A stretch of DNA of 64,000 nt from assembly GCA_016711875.1 (NCBI GenBank), contig JADJSD010000003.1:930001-994000 (forward strand). Reading direction: 5' to 3'. Made by a program: the position numbers and the translations under genes. The notes under the pieces were generated by a model. The model saw only the letters and a program-made list of their open reading frames with translations. It searched no databases and had not been told where the DNA came from. The stretch's first letter is position 1, and the number at the start of each line of letters is the position of its first letter. Source of the stretch: Betaproteobacteria bacterium. Lineage in GTDB: Bacteria; Pseudomonadota; Gammaproteobacteria; Burkholderiales; Usitatibacteraceae. Shown here piece after piece: positions 28,415-38,985 of this stretch.

Positions 28415-30199
28415 CTATTTCAACCACTTCGCGCGCTCGGCGGGATCGATGTCGACGTACCGGTAGGCATCGTGCAGGAACTGGTGCTTGCGCCAGCCCA
28501 GGATCCAGGGCTGCATCATCTGGTCGCGGCGGCGGTGGACGAAGGTCTTCCAGGGGGCCATGGCGGCGGTCACACGGGCCATCTCGCGGTAGATGGCGGC
28601 CCGCTCCGGGCCAGGGGGCAATGCCGCGGCCTGTTCGTAGAGGCGGTCGAAGGGTGCGTACTGGAAGCAGCCGTCGTTGGAGGATCCGCAGTGCGGGCCG
28701 TAGAGGAGCTGGTAGAAGTTCTCGCCGTCCGGGAAGTCCGCGTTCCAGGCCAGGAACCAGTTCTGGAGCTGGCCGGCCTTCGACTTCTTGCGCAGCTCGG
28801 GCCACTTGGCCACCTCGACCTCCATGCGGATGCCGATGGCGTCGAGGTTCTTCTTCCAGAGCTCCGTGAACAGGCGCGAGAGCTGGGACGGGTCGGTGGC
28901 GTAGCGGTAGACGAGCGGCTTGCCGTCGGGCTGGTCGCGCCAGCCGTCGCCGTCGGCGTCGACGTAGCCGAAAGTGTCGAGAAGCGCCCGCGCACGCGCA
29001 GGGTCGTAGGCAGGGCCCGTCGTGAAGGCCGGGTCGTGGCCGAGCACGCCCGGGGGAAGCGCCGTCCTCGCCTCGATGGCGCTGCCGTTCCTCACCAGGT
29101 CGATTTCCTTCTGCAGGTCGTAGGCGAGCGAGATCGCGCGTCGCAAGGCGACCTGATGCGGGTCGACCCCGCCCCACACCGGGTCCTTCATGTTCCAGTA
29201 CATGTAGGTGAGATCGAGGTCGATGGTCGACACGTGGCGCACGCCCTTCTTCGCGAGCCAGGGCGCGACGGTCCCGCCCGGCAGCGCCATGCTCTTGAAC
29301 TCGTAGGGCAGGTTGATCCAGTCGAGCTCGCCGTTCAGGAAAGCGAGCCAGCGCGGCTGCGACTCCTCGATGACCGAGATCTCGACGCGGTCGACGCAGG
29401 GCAGGCGCTTGCCCTTCATCTCGCGGGCAAGGCGCTGCGAGACCGGATCGTCCGCCGGCGCCTCCTCGTCGAACGTCACCTCGCGGAAGCCGGGGTTGCG
29501 CTCGAGCACGATGCGCGAAGACCGGCGCCACTCCTTGAGCACGAAGGGCCCCGTGCCCACGGGGTGGGCGCCGATGTCGGCGCCGTAGCGCTCGACCACT
29601 TCCCGCGCCTGCGCGCCCAGGGACCCGACGGCGAGGATGTACAGGAAGTTGTAGTCGGGCTTCGTGAGGCGAAAGCGCAGTGTGTGGCGGTCCGGCATCT
29701 CGATGCCCCGGATCGGCCGGTCGTAATCCAGGCGGCCGGCCTTCTTCGCCGCCTCCGCCGCTTCGTCGAGGCCCTCGATCCGCCCTTCCACGAGCCACCG
29801 GTTCGGGGAATTGATCGCGGGGTCGATGAGGCGCTTGATCGCGTATTCGTAGTCCCTCGCGACGAGTTCTCGCGGCTTGCCGCCGAACGCCGGGTCGTCG
29901 GCGAACCGGATGCCGGGCTTCAAGCGCAGCGTGTAGACGCGCCCGCCCTCGGTGATCTCCGGGAGCGCGGCCGCGGTCTGGGGCTTGAGCCGGTAGGGCC
30001 GGGCGAGGAATTCGTACGTGAGGGGCGGCTCGAAGATCTCGTCGATGACGGTGTTCGAGTAGGTGTCCGACGCGTACGCGGGGTCGAAGTTGGTCTCGGC
30101 GATGAGGAACGGGACCCGCAGTACCTTGGGCTCCGCGGCAAGCGCGCCGCCGACCCAGGCCGCGGCGGCGAAGGCGATGAGCGCGGCCGAACGCCTCAC
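28415..30199 (-). CDS. Extracellular solute-binding protein family 5, copy 2
   Basis: A 594-residue paralogue of its neighbours, with signal peptide MRRSAALIAFAAAAWVGGALA. Shared landmarks are YTLRLKPGIRFADDPAFGG, YEYAIKRLIDPAINSPN, HPVGTGPFVLKEW, QVALRRAISLAYD, and the DADGDGWRD segment. It lies between the other two binding-protein genes in the same orientation, 4 nt after copy 3 and 77 nt before copy 1, so one transcript is likely. It has diverged strongly enough that a different ligand range is plausible. Confidence 0.9.
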   Translation of the reverse strand: MRRSAALIAFAAAAWVGGALAAEPKVLRVPFLIAETNFDPAYASDTYSNTVIDEIFEPPLTYEFLARPYRLKPQTAAALPEITEGGRVYTLRLKPGIRFADDPAFGGKPRELVARDYEYAIKRLIDPAINSPNRWLVEGRIEGLDEAAEAAKKAGRLDYDRPIRGIEMPDRHTLRFRLTKPDYNFLYILAVGSLGAQAREVVERYGADIGAHPVGTGPFVLKEWRRSSRIVLERNPGFREVTFDEEAPADDPVSQRLAREMKGKRLPCVDRVEISVIEESQPRWLAFLNGELDWINLPYEFKSMALPGGTVAPWLAKKGVRHVSTIDLDLTYMYWNMKDPVWGGVDPHQVALRRAISLAYDLQKEIDLVRNGSAIEARTALPPGVLGHDPAFTTGPAYDPARARALLDTFGYVDADGDGWRDQPDGKPLVYRYATDPSQLSRLFTELWKKNLDAIGIRMEVEVAKWPELRKKSKAGQLQNWFLAWNADFPDGENFYQLLYGPHCGSSNDGCFQYAPFDRLYEQAAALPPGPERAAIYREMARVTAAMAPWKTFVHRRRDQMMQPWILGWRKHQFLHDAYRYVDIDPAERAKWLK

Positions 30200-30203
30200 G
30201 CGC

Positions 30204-32024
30204 CTACTTCGAGGCCGATGCGAGCACCGGCTGGTCGATGTCGAGGTACTTCCACCAGCCGCGCATCACGGGATGGCGCTTGAAGCCGACCGTCCAGGGG
30301 TGCGAGAGGTCCGTGTAGATGCGGTGCACGCCCAGTCGCCACGGCGCGTACACCAGGAAGATCCGGTTCATCTCGCGGTAGATCGCGGCGCGCTCGGGGC
30401 CGTCCGGCAGGCGCTTCGCCTGCTCGTACAGGCGGTCGAACTCCGGCACGTTGAAGCGCGAATGGTTGGCCTGGCCGCCGTTGGGGCCGTAGAGCATCAC
30501 GAAGAAGGAGTCGGCATCGGGCACCGCGGCGCTCCAGCCCAGCCCCCACATCTGCAGCTTGCCGGCCTTCGATTCCTTGAGCAGGTCCGGCCACTTGGCC
30601 TTCTTGAACGTCATGTTGATGCCGATGCCGTCCATGTTCTTCTTCCAGTTCTCGTCGAGCGGCTTCTGCTGCATCGTGGGCGCGGAGGCATATTCCACGG
30701 TGAAGGACCTGCATTCGTCGGACGGGCTCTTGCGGGGCAGGTCGCGCCAGCCGTCCCCGTTGCAGTCGACATAGCCGAACATGTCGAGCAGCGCCTTCGC
30801 CCTGGCCGGGTTGTACTCCGTGGCCGTCGAACGGAAATTCGGGTCGTAGCCCATCGCGCCCGGGCCGATGGGGCTGTGGGCCACGATCGCCTGGTTCTTG
30901 CGCGCGATGCGGATCTCCGCGTCGACGTCCTGGCCCATCACGATGGCGCGGCGCAGGGCGACCTTCTCCGGCTCGTAGCCGCCCACCACCGGGTCCTTCA
31001 TGCCGAAGTAGGAATAGGTGAGCTCCATGCCGGCCGTGCGCTCCATGAGCACGCCGCGCCGCCGGAGGTTGGCCGCCAGCTCGTTGTTGGGCGTCGCGAC
31101 GTTGGCGAAGTCGTTGGGCACGCGCTCGAGAAAATCGAACTCGGCATTGAGGAACGCGAGCCAGCGAGGCTGGGGCTCCTCCACCACGCTCACCTCGATC
31201 CGGTCCACCATCGGCAGGCGCTTGCCCTTCAGCTTCGCCAAGATGGCCTTGGCCGTCTCGTCGCCCTCGGCGGGCGTCTCGTCGTAGAACTCCTCGCGGT
31301 AGCCGGGGTTCCTCTCGAAGACCATCTTCGAGGATCGCTTCCAGAAGGCGAGCCGGTAGGGGCCCGTGCCCACGGGATGTTCGCCCACGCGGGCGCCGTA
31401 CATCTCGTCGACCTCGCGCGCCACGGCGCAGGTGAGGTTGCAGTAGGCCAGGTAGTAGAGAAAGTTGTAGTTGGGCTGCTTGAGCCGCACCTGCCAGGTG
31501 TAGCGGTCGAGCGCGCGCAGCCCCTCGGCCACACGGTCGTAGTCCAGCCGGTTGTTCTTGCGTGCCTCCGCGAGCACCTCGTCCATGCCGACGATCCAGC
31601 CCTCGAACTGGTAGAGGTTGGGGGACTTCCGGCGCGGGTCGAACAGGCGCTTGATCGAGTAGACGTAGTCCTCGGCGACGAGCTCGCGGCGCTTGCCGCC
31701 GAAGGCCGCGTCGTCCGCGAAGTAGATGCCCGGTTTCACGCGCATCGTGTAGAGCGTGCCGTCCTGGGTGATCTCCGGCATCGCGACGAGCGTGTTGGGC
31801 ACGAGCTTCAGCGGCCGGGCGAGGTAGTCGTAGCCGAGCGGCGTGTCGAAGATGTTCGCGATGACCGTCGAGGAATAGAGGTCCGAGAGCTCGGCGGGGT
31901 CGAAACCGGTCTCGGCGGTCTCGAAGGCATACCGGAAGGTCTTCTTCGCGACCTGCGCGGCCGCGGGCAACGCGAGGGCCAGGGCGAGGATTGCCAGGGC
32001 GATGCGGGCGGATATCGGGTGCAT
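30204..32024 (-). CDS. Extracellular solute-binding protein family 5, copy 3 (first gene of operon)
   Basis: A 606-residue periplasmic binding protein with signal peptide MHPISARIALAILALALALPAAA. Landmarks are FETAETGFDPAELSDLYSS, YTMRVKPGIYFADDAAFGG, DYVYSIKRLFDPRRKSPN, HPVGTGPYRLAFW and KVALRRAIVMGQD. In this copy the calcium-like loop reads DCNGDGWRD, followed by an insertion with a second cysteine (SDECRSF) that could form a disulfide. It opens the importer operon and is divergent from fabI. Confidence 0.9.
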   Translation of the reverse strand: MHPISARIALAILALALALPAAAQVAKKTFRYAFETAETGFDPAELSDLYSSTVIANIFDTPLGYDYLARPLKLVPNTLVAMPEITQDGTLYTMRVKPGIYFADDAAFGGKRRELVAEDYVYSIKRLFDPRRKSPNLYQFEGWIVGMDEVLAEARKNNRLDYDRVAEGLRALDRYTWQVRLKQPNYNFLYYLAYCNLTCAVAREVDEMYGARVGEHPVGTGPYRLAFWKRSSKMVFERNPGYREEFYDETPAEGDETAKAILAKLKGKRLPMVDRIEVSVVEEPQPRWLAFLNAEFDFLERVPNDFANVATPNNELAANLRRRGVLMERTAGMELTYSYFGMKDPVVGGYEPEKVALRRAIVMGQDVDAEIRIARKNQAIVAHSPIGPGAMGYDPNFRSTATEYNPARAKALLDMFGYVDCNGDGWRDLPRKSPSDECRSFTVEYASAPTMQQKPLDENWKKNMDGIGINMTFKKAKWPDLLKESKAGKLQMWGLGWSAAVPDADSFFVMLYGPNGGQANHSRFNVPEFDRLYEQAKRLPDGPERAAIYREMNRIFLVYAPWRLGVHRIYTDLSHPWTVGFKRHPVMRGWWKYLDIDQPVLASASK

Positions 32025-32072
32025 TCGGGTCCTTCGGGGGCGCTTCGCCCGGGAGCGGGGGCGATTATGGGC

Positions 32073-32078
32073 TAAAAT
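32073..32078 (+). promoter_or_regulatory. Putative -10 element of fabI
   Basis: TAAAAT stands 55 nt before the fabI ATG in the 109-nt divergent gap between the peptide-importer operon and fabI. No convincing -35 box is visible 16-18 nt upstream, so this is a weak call. Confidence 0.3.
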
Positions 32079-32133
32079 CCGACGCGTTCTGTAACTGAAA
32101 CTCGCCGGATTCTACTGGGAAAGAGAGCGTGAA

Positions 32134-33213
32134 ATGGGGTTCCTGAAGGGCAAGCGCATCCTCATCACGGGGATGCTGTCCAACCGCTCGATCGCCTATG
32201 GCGTCGCCCGGGCCTGCGCGCGCGAAGGCGCGGAGCTCGCCTTCACCTACCAGGGAGAGGGCATCCGCGAGCGCGTGGCCGATCTCGCCAGCGAGTTCGG
32301 CGACCCGCCGCTCCTGCCGTGCGACGTTGCCGACGACGCCCAGATCGAGGCCGTCTTCACGGAACTGGGCAAGCGCTGGGGCCACCTGGACGGGCTCGTG
32401 CACGCCATCGCCTTCGCCCCGCGCGAGGCCCTGAAGGGCGAGTTCCACGATTCCACCACCCGCGAGGCCTTCCGCATCGCGCACGACATCTCGAGCTACA
32501 GCCTCGCCGCCATGGCCCGCGGCGCCGCGCCCCTCATGAAGGGCCGCGCCGGCGCCCTCGTCACGCTTTCGTACCTCGGTGCCATCCGTTCCGTGCCGCA
32601 CTACAACGTGATGGGCCTCGCCAAGGCGAGCCTGGAGGCCTGCGTGCGCTACCTCGCGGCGAGCCTGGGGCCCCACGGCATCCGGGTGAACGCCATCTCG
32701 GCCGGCCCCATCAAGACGCTCGCGGCCGCCGGCATCGGCGACTTCGGCAAGATCTTCCGGTTCGTGGAGAAGAACGCGCCCCTGCGACGCAACGTCACGA
32801 CGGAGGAAGTGGGCAACGTCACCGCCTTCCTGCTCTCGGACCTCTCGAGCGGCATCACGGGCGAGGTGACCTACGTCGACGCGGGGTTCAGCACGACGAC
32901 GGCCGGGCTCGCCGAGGAGCGGCGAGGCGCCGGCTCGGCGCCCCCGGGGCCTACTCGGCGGAAGGCGCCCGCCTTCTTGTCGCCGCCTTTCGCGGTTCCT
33001 TGCGGAGCTGGACGCCAACCGACTCGCGAAGGCTTCCGACGGACGATTCCAGCTCGCCCAGCGCGACGGCCTGCTGAAGTTGCGCGGAGAGCGACTTGCG
33101 CTTGGCGTCGTCGATCTCCCCGATTTCGATCACCTTCGACACCTTCACCACCGCAAAGCCGGCGGGCGACTGCGCGCCGGCGTAGCCCGGCAGAGCCTTC
33201 GCGTCGACCTTGA
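32134..33213 (+). CDS. fabI: Enoyl-[acyl-carrier-protein] reductase (NADH), with no stop at the usual place
   Basis: Last reductive step of fatty-acid elongation. The SDR-type core is complete: LITGMLSNRSIAYGVA at the N-terminus, the catalytic Tyr-x6-Lys in HYNVMGLAKASLEA, ISAGPIKTLAAAGIGDF, and the end motif TGEVTYVDAGFST near residue 250. FabI proteins usually stop about 5-10 residues later. Here no stop appears in this frame until 33213, adding roughly 100 arginine- and proline-rich residues over the antisense 3' end of ppiD. The extension has no protein character, so a lost base or a small deletion near 32905-32950 is suspected. The reductase itself looks intact. Confidence 0.88.
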   Translation: MGFLKGKRILITGMLSNRSIAYGVARACAREGAELAFTYQGEGIRERVADLASEFGDPPLLPCDVADDAQIEAVFTELGKRWGHLDGLVHAIAFAPREALKGEFHDSTTREAFRIAHDISSYSLAAMARGAAPLMKGRAGALVTLSYLGAIRSVPHYNVMGLAKASLEACVRYLAASLGPHGIRVNAISAGPIKTLAAAGIGDFGKIFRFVEKNAPLRRNVTTEEVGNVTAFLLSDLSSGITGEVTYVDAGFSTTTAGLAEERRGAGSAPPGPTRRKAPAFLSPPFAVPCGAGRQPTREGFRRTIPARPARRPAEVARRATCAWRRRSPRFRSPSTPSPPQSRRATARRRSPAEPSRRP

Positions 33214-34876
33214 AGATCTTGTCGAGCACCGGGGGCGGCAGCCCGCCGGGCTTCGGGCGGCTCACCGCGAGCGGGGCCGGCCACTTGAGGCCCGCATCCT
33301 TGCCCGCCTGGTACTCCTTGAGGGCGGCTTCGCCCTCGGCGGTTGCGAGCTTGAGGGCCTCCTCCCGCTTCGCGCGCATCTCGACGACGGCACGCACCGC
33401 CTCCAGCGGACGCTGCTCGGCCGGCTTGTGCTCGATCACGCGCGCGGCGACGACCGTGCCGGCCACGCCCTCGACGGCAGCGGTGTTGCGCTTCGCCTTG
33501 ATGGCGTTGTCGGAGAAGATCTCGGCCAGCACTTTCGGGTGGGCCAGGGCAGGCGGCGCGCCGCCGGCGCGCGAGAACCAGCCGCTTTGCTGCACGGGCA
33601 GCTTGTAGGCATCCGTGACGGGCTTGAGGCTCGTCGGCTGCTCGTAGACCATGTTGGACAGGCCCTCGGCCACCTCGGCGAACCGGCGCGAGGCGGCGCC
33701 CTTCTTGAGCTCGGCCTCGATCTCGGGCGTGGCCTCCGCGAGCGTCTTGCCCTTGGCCGGCTTCTCCGCCGTGAGGCGGATCACGTGGAAGCCGAAATCC
33801 GAGCGCACCGGGCCCACGATCTCGTCCTTCTTCGCGGCGAACACCGCGTCCTCGAAGGCCTTCACCATCGCGCCGCGCCCGAAAAAGCCGAGGTCGCCGC
33901 CCTGGACGGCCGAACCGGGATCCTGGGACTCCTTCTTCGCCACGTCGGCGAAGGATGCCGGATTCTTGCGGACGCGCTCCGCGATGGCCTTGGCCTTTTC
34001 CTCGGCCGCCTTGACCTCGGCGTCGTTCGCATCCGGCTTCACGCTCACCAGGATGTGGCTCGCCCGACGCTCTTCCCTCGTCATGAAGCGCGGCTGGTTG
34101 GTCTCGTAGAACTTCTGCACGTCGTCGGGGTTCGCCTGCGCCTGCGCCGCGAGCGCTTCCGGAGAGAGTTCGACCCACTCCACCCGCACCTGCTCGGGCA
34201 CCGCGAATTCCTTCTGCCGGGCGTCGTACCAGGCCTTCAGCTGCTCCTCGGTGAGCTTCACCTTCGGAAGCTGGGATTCGGCCGTGAAGGTGACGACGGA
34301 CACCTCGCGGCTCTGCTCCGACAGGCGGATGAAGCCGTCGAGCGTCGCGCGCGGGACGATGGCCGTCTCCACGATGGCGCCGCGGAACTGGGCGAGGCGA
34401 AAATCCTCGCGCAGGCGCTCGTCGAGGCCCACGGGCGAGAAGCCCTGCGCGCGCGCGATGGCGTCGTAGCGGCTCTTGGAGAACTTTCCGTCCTCCTGGA
34501 AGGCGGGCTCGGCGGCGATGCGTTCGGCAAGCTGCTTGTCGCTCACCCGCACGCCGGCCTTCTCGGCGCCGATCGAGAGCAGGCGCTCGGCGATGAGGCG
34601 GTCGAGAACAGCCTTGCGGATTTCCGGGTTCTCCATGAGCGCCGGATCGAAATTGCGGCCGAGCTGCGCCTGGTAGGTCTCCTGCTGGGCTCGGATCGCC
34701 TGGTCGAAGTCCTGCTGGCTCACGCGCGCACGGCCCACGCTCGCGACCGTGTCGCCCCCGACCGGCGAGCGGAAGTAGTAGTCGATCCCGAAGAGGCCGA
34801 AGGGAATGATGAGGAAGATCGCGAAGAGGAACCGGACGATCTTGTATTCGGCGAAGGTGCGGATCTTGTCGAGCAT
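32951..34876 (-). CDS. ppiD: Periplasmic folding chaperone / peptidyl-prolyl isomerase D
   Basis: A 641-residue inner-membrane-anchored chaperone that helps newly exported outer-membrane and periplasmic proteins. One N-terminal helix (FLFAIFLIIPFGLFGIDYYF) is followed by a SurA_N-like domain (DFDQAIRAQQETYQAQLG, LDRLIAERLLSIGAEKAGV) and a parvulin domain (RRASHILVSVKPDA, GGDLGFFGRGAMVKAFEDA, VRSDFGFHVIRL). ATG 34876 is chosen at the conserved MLDKIRTFAEYK; the open frame upstream runs through the tRNA-Asp gene. It follows tRNA-Val, tRNA-Asp and a terminator on the same strand. Confidence 0.92.
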   Translation of the reverse strand: MLDKIRTFAEYKIVRFLFAIFLIIPFGLFGIDYYFRSPVGGDTVASVGRARVSQQDFDQAIRAQQETYQAQLGRNFDPALMENPEIRKAVLDRLIAERLLSIGAEKAGVRVSDKQLAERIAAEPAFQEDGKFSKSRYDAIARAQGFSPVGLDERLREDFRLAQFRGAIVETAIVPRATLDGFIRLSEQSREVSVVTFTAESQLPKVKLTEEQLKAWYDARQKEFAVPEQVRVEWVELSPEALAAQAQANPDDVQKFYETNQPRFMTREERRASHILVSVKPDANDAEVKAAEEKAKAIAERVRKNPASFADVAKKESQDPGSAVQGGDLGFFGRGAMVKAFEDAVFAAKKDEIVGPVRSDFGFHVIRLTAEKPAKGKTLAEATPEIEAELKKGAASRRFAEVAEGLSNMVYEQPTSLKPVTDAYKLPVQQSGWFSRAGGAPPALAHPKVLAEIFSDNAIKAKRNTAAVEGVAGTVVAARVIEHKPAEQRPLEAVRAVVEMRAKREEALKLATAEGEAALKEYQAGKDAGLKWPAPLAVSRPKPGGLPPPVLDKIFKVDAKALPGYAGAQSPAGFAVVKVSKVIEIGEIDDAKRKSLSAQLQQAVALGELESSVGSLRESVGVQLRKEPRKAATRRRAPSAE

Positions 34877-34921
34877 GTCTTCCTGGCGCTTCCTCGCCCG
34901 TGGATACGGGCTCTCGATGTG

Positions 34922-34949
34922 AAAAGGGCGAACCCGCTCGGGTTCGCCC
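34922..34949 (-). terminator. Intrinsic terminator after tRNA-Asp
   Basis: A perfect 10-bp stem (34926-34935 with 34940-34949) and 4-nt loop are followed on the minus strand by TTTT (complement of 34922-34925). It lies 9 nt beyond the CCA end of tRNA-Asp and before ppiD, so it ends the tRNA transcript. Confidence 0.85.
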
Positions 34950-34958
34950 TTCGGAGAC

Positions 34959-35035
34959 TGGCGGAGTGGACGGGACTCGAACCCGCGACCCCCGGCGTGA
35001 CAGGCCGGTATTCTAACCAACTGAACTACCACTCC
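34959..35035 (-). tRNA. tRNA-Asp (GTC)
   Basis: A 77-nt tRNA on the minus strand with acceptor stem GGAGTGG/CCACTCC, anticodon GTC in CCTGTCACG, T-loop GGTTCGAGTCC and an encoded CCA. It lies 24 nt downstream of tRNA-Val in the same direction. Confidence 0.97.
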
Positions 35036-35059
35036 GATGTACTGCCTTGCTTCCTTGCC

Positions 35060-35135
35060 TGGTGGGTGCTGAGGGGCTCGAACCCCCGACATTCGCCTTG
35101 TAAGGGCGACGCTCTACCAACTGAGCTAAGCACCC
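35060..35135 (-). tRNA. tRNA-Val (TAC)
   Basis: A 76-nt tRNA on the minus strand with acceptor stem GGGTGCT/AGCACCC, D-arm AGCTCAGTTGGTAGAGC, anticodon TAC in CCTTACAAG, T-arm GGGGGTTCGAGCCCC and an encoded CCA. It starts 61 nt beyond the lon stop, so lon, tRNA-Val and tRNA-Asp run in one direction. Confidence 0.97.
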
Positions 35136-35196
35136 CGGAAAGCTCGCCATTCTACCGCATCGCCGGGGGCATTTCCAGCCTCCGGCGAGCGGCCGC

Positions 35197-37599
35197 TCAG
35201 TGTTTCACCACCGCTTCCTCGCCCGCGGGCGTGGCCGGCGGCGGGGTCGCCGGGGCCTCGTCGGCCGTGGCGCGGGGCATCGTCTCCAGGGCGCGCTCGA
35301 GCACCTCGTCGATCCAGCGGACGGGGATGATCTCGATCTGGCCCTTCACCTCGTCCGGCAGTTCCTCGGCGAGGTCCTTCACGTTCTCGTGGGGAATCAG
35401 GACGGTCTTCACGCCGCCGCGATGGGCCGCCAGCAGCTTCTCCTTCAGGCCCCCGATCGGCAGCACCTCGCCGCGCAACGTGATCTCGCCCGTCATGGCG
35501 ACGTCGCAGCGCACCGGGATGCCCGTGAGCACCGAGACCAGCGCCGTGGTGATGGCCACGCCCGCGCTCGGGCCGTCCTTGGGCGTCGCACCCTCGGGCA
35601 GGTGGATGTGCAGGTCGAGGCTCTGGTAGAAGTCCTCGGGAATGCCCAGGCGCTTGGCGCGCGCGCGCACGACCGAGATCGCCGCCTTGATCGATTCCTG
35701 CATCACCTCGCCGAGCTTGCCGGTGGTGACGGTGTTGCCCTTGCCGGGAACCTTCACGGCCTCGACCGTGAGCAGCTCGCCGCCCACCTCGGTCCACGCG
35801 AGGCCGGTGACCTGGCCGATCTGGTTCTCCTTCTCCGCGATGCCGTAGGTGTACTTGCGCACGCCCAGGTACTTGTCGAGGTTCTTCGCGTTGACCGTGA
35901 CCGTGCCTTCCTTCTTTTTCGTGAGGATGGCCTTCACGACCTTGCGGCAGATCTTGGCGAGCTCGCGGTCGTAGCCGCGCACGCCCGCCTCGCGCGTGTA
36001 GTAGCGGGCGATGTCGCGAAGGGCCGAGTCGGTGACCGTGAGCTCCTCCGCCTTGAGGCCGTTCGACTTGAACTGCTTGGGCAGCAGGTACTCGCGGGCG
36101 ATGTGGATCTTCTCGTTCTCCGTGTAGCCCGAGAGGCGGATGACTTCCATCCGGTCGAGGAGCGGCGCGGGGATGTTGAGCGTGTTGGCCGTCGCGACGA
36201 ACATGACGTCCGAGAGGTCGTACTCGACCTCGACGTAGTGATCGACGAAGGTGTGGTTCTGCTCCGGGTCGAGCACCTCGAGCAGCGCCGAGGACGGATC
36301 GCCGCGGAAATCCATGCCCATCTTGTCGACCTCGTCGAGGAGGAAGAGCGGATTCCTCACGCCGACCTTGGTCATGTTCTGCAGGATCTTGCCGGGCATG
36401 GAGCCGATGTACGTGCGGCGGTGGCCGCGCATCTCCGCCTCGTCGCGCACGCCGCCGAGCGACATGCGCACGAACTTGCGGTTGGTCGCGCGGGCGATCG
36501 ACTGCCCGAGGGACGTCTTGCCGACGCCGGGCGGGCCTACCAGGCACAGGATCGGGGCCTTCAGCTTGTCCACGCGCTGCTGGACCGCGAGGTACTCGAC
36601 GATGCGTTCCTTCACCTTGCCCAGGCCGTAGTGGTCGGCGTCCAGGATCTTCTCCGAGTTCTTGAGATCCGTGGAGACCTTCGTCTTCTTCTTCCACGGC
36701 AGGCCGAGAAGCGTGTCGATGAAGTTGCGCACCACGGTGGCCTCGGCCGACATGGGCGACATGAGCTTCAGCTTCTTCAGCTCCGACTCGGCCTTCGCGC
36801 GCGCCTCCTTGGGCATGTGCGCGGCCTTGATCTTCTTCTCGAGTTCGTCGAGGTCGGCGCCCTCCTCGGCGTCGCCGAGCTCCTTCTGGATCGCCTTCAC
36901 CTGCTCGTTCAGGTAGTACTCGCGCTGGCTCTTCTCCATCTGCCGCTTCACGCGGCCGCGGATTCGCTTCTCGACCTGCATGATGTCGATCTCGGTCTCG
37001 AGGAGCTGGAGCAGCTGCTCGAGGCGGCGCGCCACCTCGAACATCTCGAGGATCTGCTGCTTCTGCTCGAGCTTGAGCGGCAGGTGCGCGGCGATGGTGT
37101 CCGACAGGCGCCCGGCGCCGTCGATGCCCGAGAGGGACGTGAGCACCTCCGGCGGGATCTTCTTGTTGAGCTTCACGTACTGGTCGAACTGCGTGAGCAG
37201 CGTGCGGCGCATCGCCTCGATCTCGGTCGAGTCCGCCTCGTCGGACGCGACGGGCTCCACCTCGGCCTCGAAATTCGCCTTTTCCGTGAGCACGCGTACG
37301 ATGCCCGCGCGGTGCACGCCCTCGACCAGCACCTTCACCGTGCCGTCCGGCAGCTTGAGCATCTGGAGGATGGTCGAGACGGTGCCGACCCCGTAGAGGT
37401 CCTCCGGGGCGGGTTCGTCCTTGGCCGCCGACTTCTGCGCGACCAGCACGACGTTCTTGCCCTCCTCCATCGCGGCCTCGAGGGCCTTGATCGACTTGGG
37501 ACGCCCGACGAACAGGGGAATCACCATGTGCGGGAATACCACCACGTCCCGCAGGGGAAGCAGGGGCAGCACGCGGGATTCGGGGGGGGAATCGGTCAT
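35197..37599 (-). CDS. lon: ATP-dependent protease Lon
   Basis: An 800-residue cytoplasmic AAA+ protease that removes misfolded and regulatory proteins. The N-terminal substrate domain begins PLLPLRDVVVFPHMVIPLFVGR. The ATPase has Walker A GPPGVGKTSLG and Walker B LFLLDEVDKMG. The protease domain has the catalytic serine in PKDGPSAGVAITTA and the partner lysine in GGLKEKLLAAHRGG. Length and organisation match LonA. The 98-nt gap to clpX upstream shows no strong terminator, so lon may be read with the tig-clpP-clpX transcript. Confidence 0.95.
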   Translation of the reverse strand: MTDSPPESRVLPLLPLRDVVVFPHMVIPLFVGRPKSIKALEAAMEEGKNVVLVAQKSAAKDEPAPEDLYGVGTVSTILQMLKLPDGTVKVLVEGVHRAGIVRVLTEKANFEAEVEPVASDEADSTEIEAMRRTLLTQFDQYVKLNKKIPPEVLTSLSGIDGAGRLSDTIAAHLPLKLEQKQQILEMFEVARRLEQLLQLLETEIDIMQVEKRIRGRVKRQMEKSQREYYLNEQVKAIQKELGDAEEGADLDELEKKIKAAHMPKEARAKAESELKKLKLMSPMSAEATVVRNFIDTLLGLPWKKKTKVSTDLKNSEKILDADHYGLGKVKERIVEYLAVQQRVDKLKAPILCLVGPPGVGKTSLGQSIARATNRKFVRMSLGGVRDEAEMRGHRRTYIGSMPGKILQNMTKVGVRNPLFLLDEVDKMGMDFRGDPSSALLEVLDPEQNHTFVDHYVEVEYDLSDVMFVATANTLNIPAPLLDRMEVIRLSGYTENEKIHIAREYLLPKQFKSNGLKAEELTVTDSALRDIARYYTREAGVRGYDRELAKICRKVVKAILTKKKEGTVTVNAKNLDKYLGVRKYTYGIAEKENQIGQVTGLAWTEVGGELLTVEAVKVPGKGNTVTTGKLGEVMQESIKAAISVVRARAKRLGIPEDFYQSLDLHIHLPEGATPKDGPSAGVAITTALVSVLTGIPVRCDVAMTGEITLRGEVLPIGGLKEKLLAAHRGGVKTVLIPHENVKDLAEELPDEVKGQIEIIPVRWIDEVLERALETMPRATADEAPATPPPATPAGEEAVVKH

Positions 37600-37697
37600 G
37601 GCGGGTTCCTGGGGATCTTCAGGCGATGTACATGGGGACTCGGCGGGGCCCGATCAAGGGGCCGGGCCGGCGGGGACGGCAGGGGACGGGGAACGGG

Positions 37698-38965
<1,268 letters not shown>

Positions 38966-38985
38966 GGATTTCCCGGTGTCCCGAT

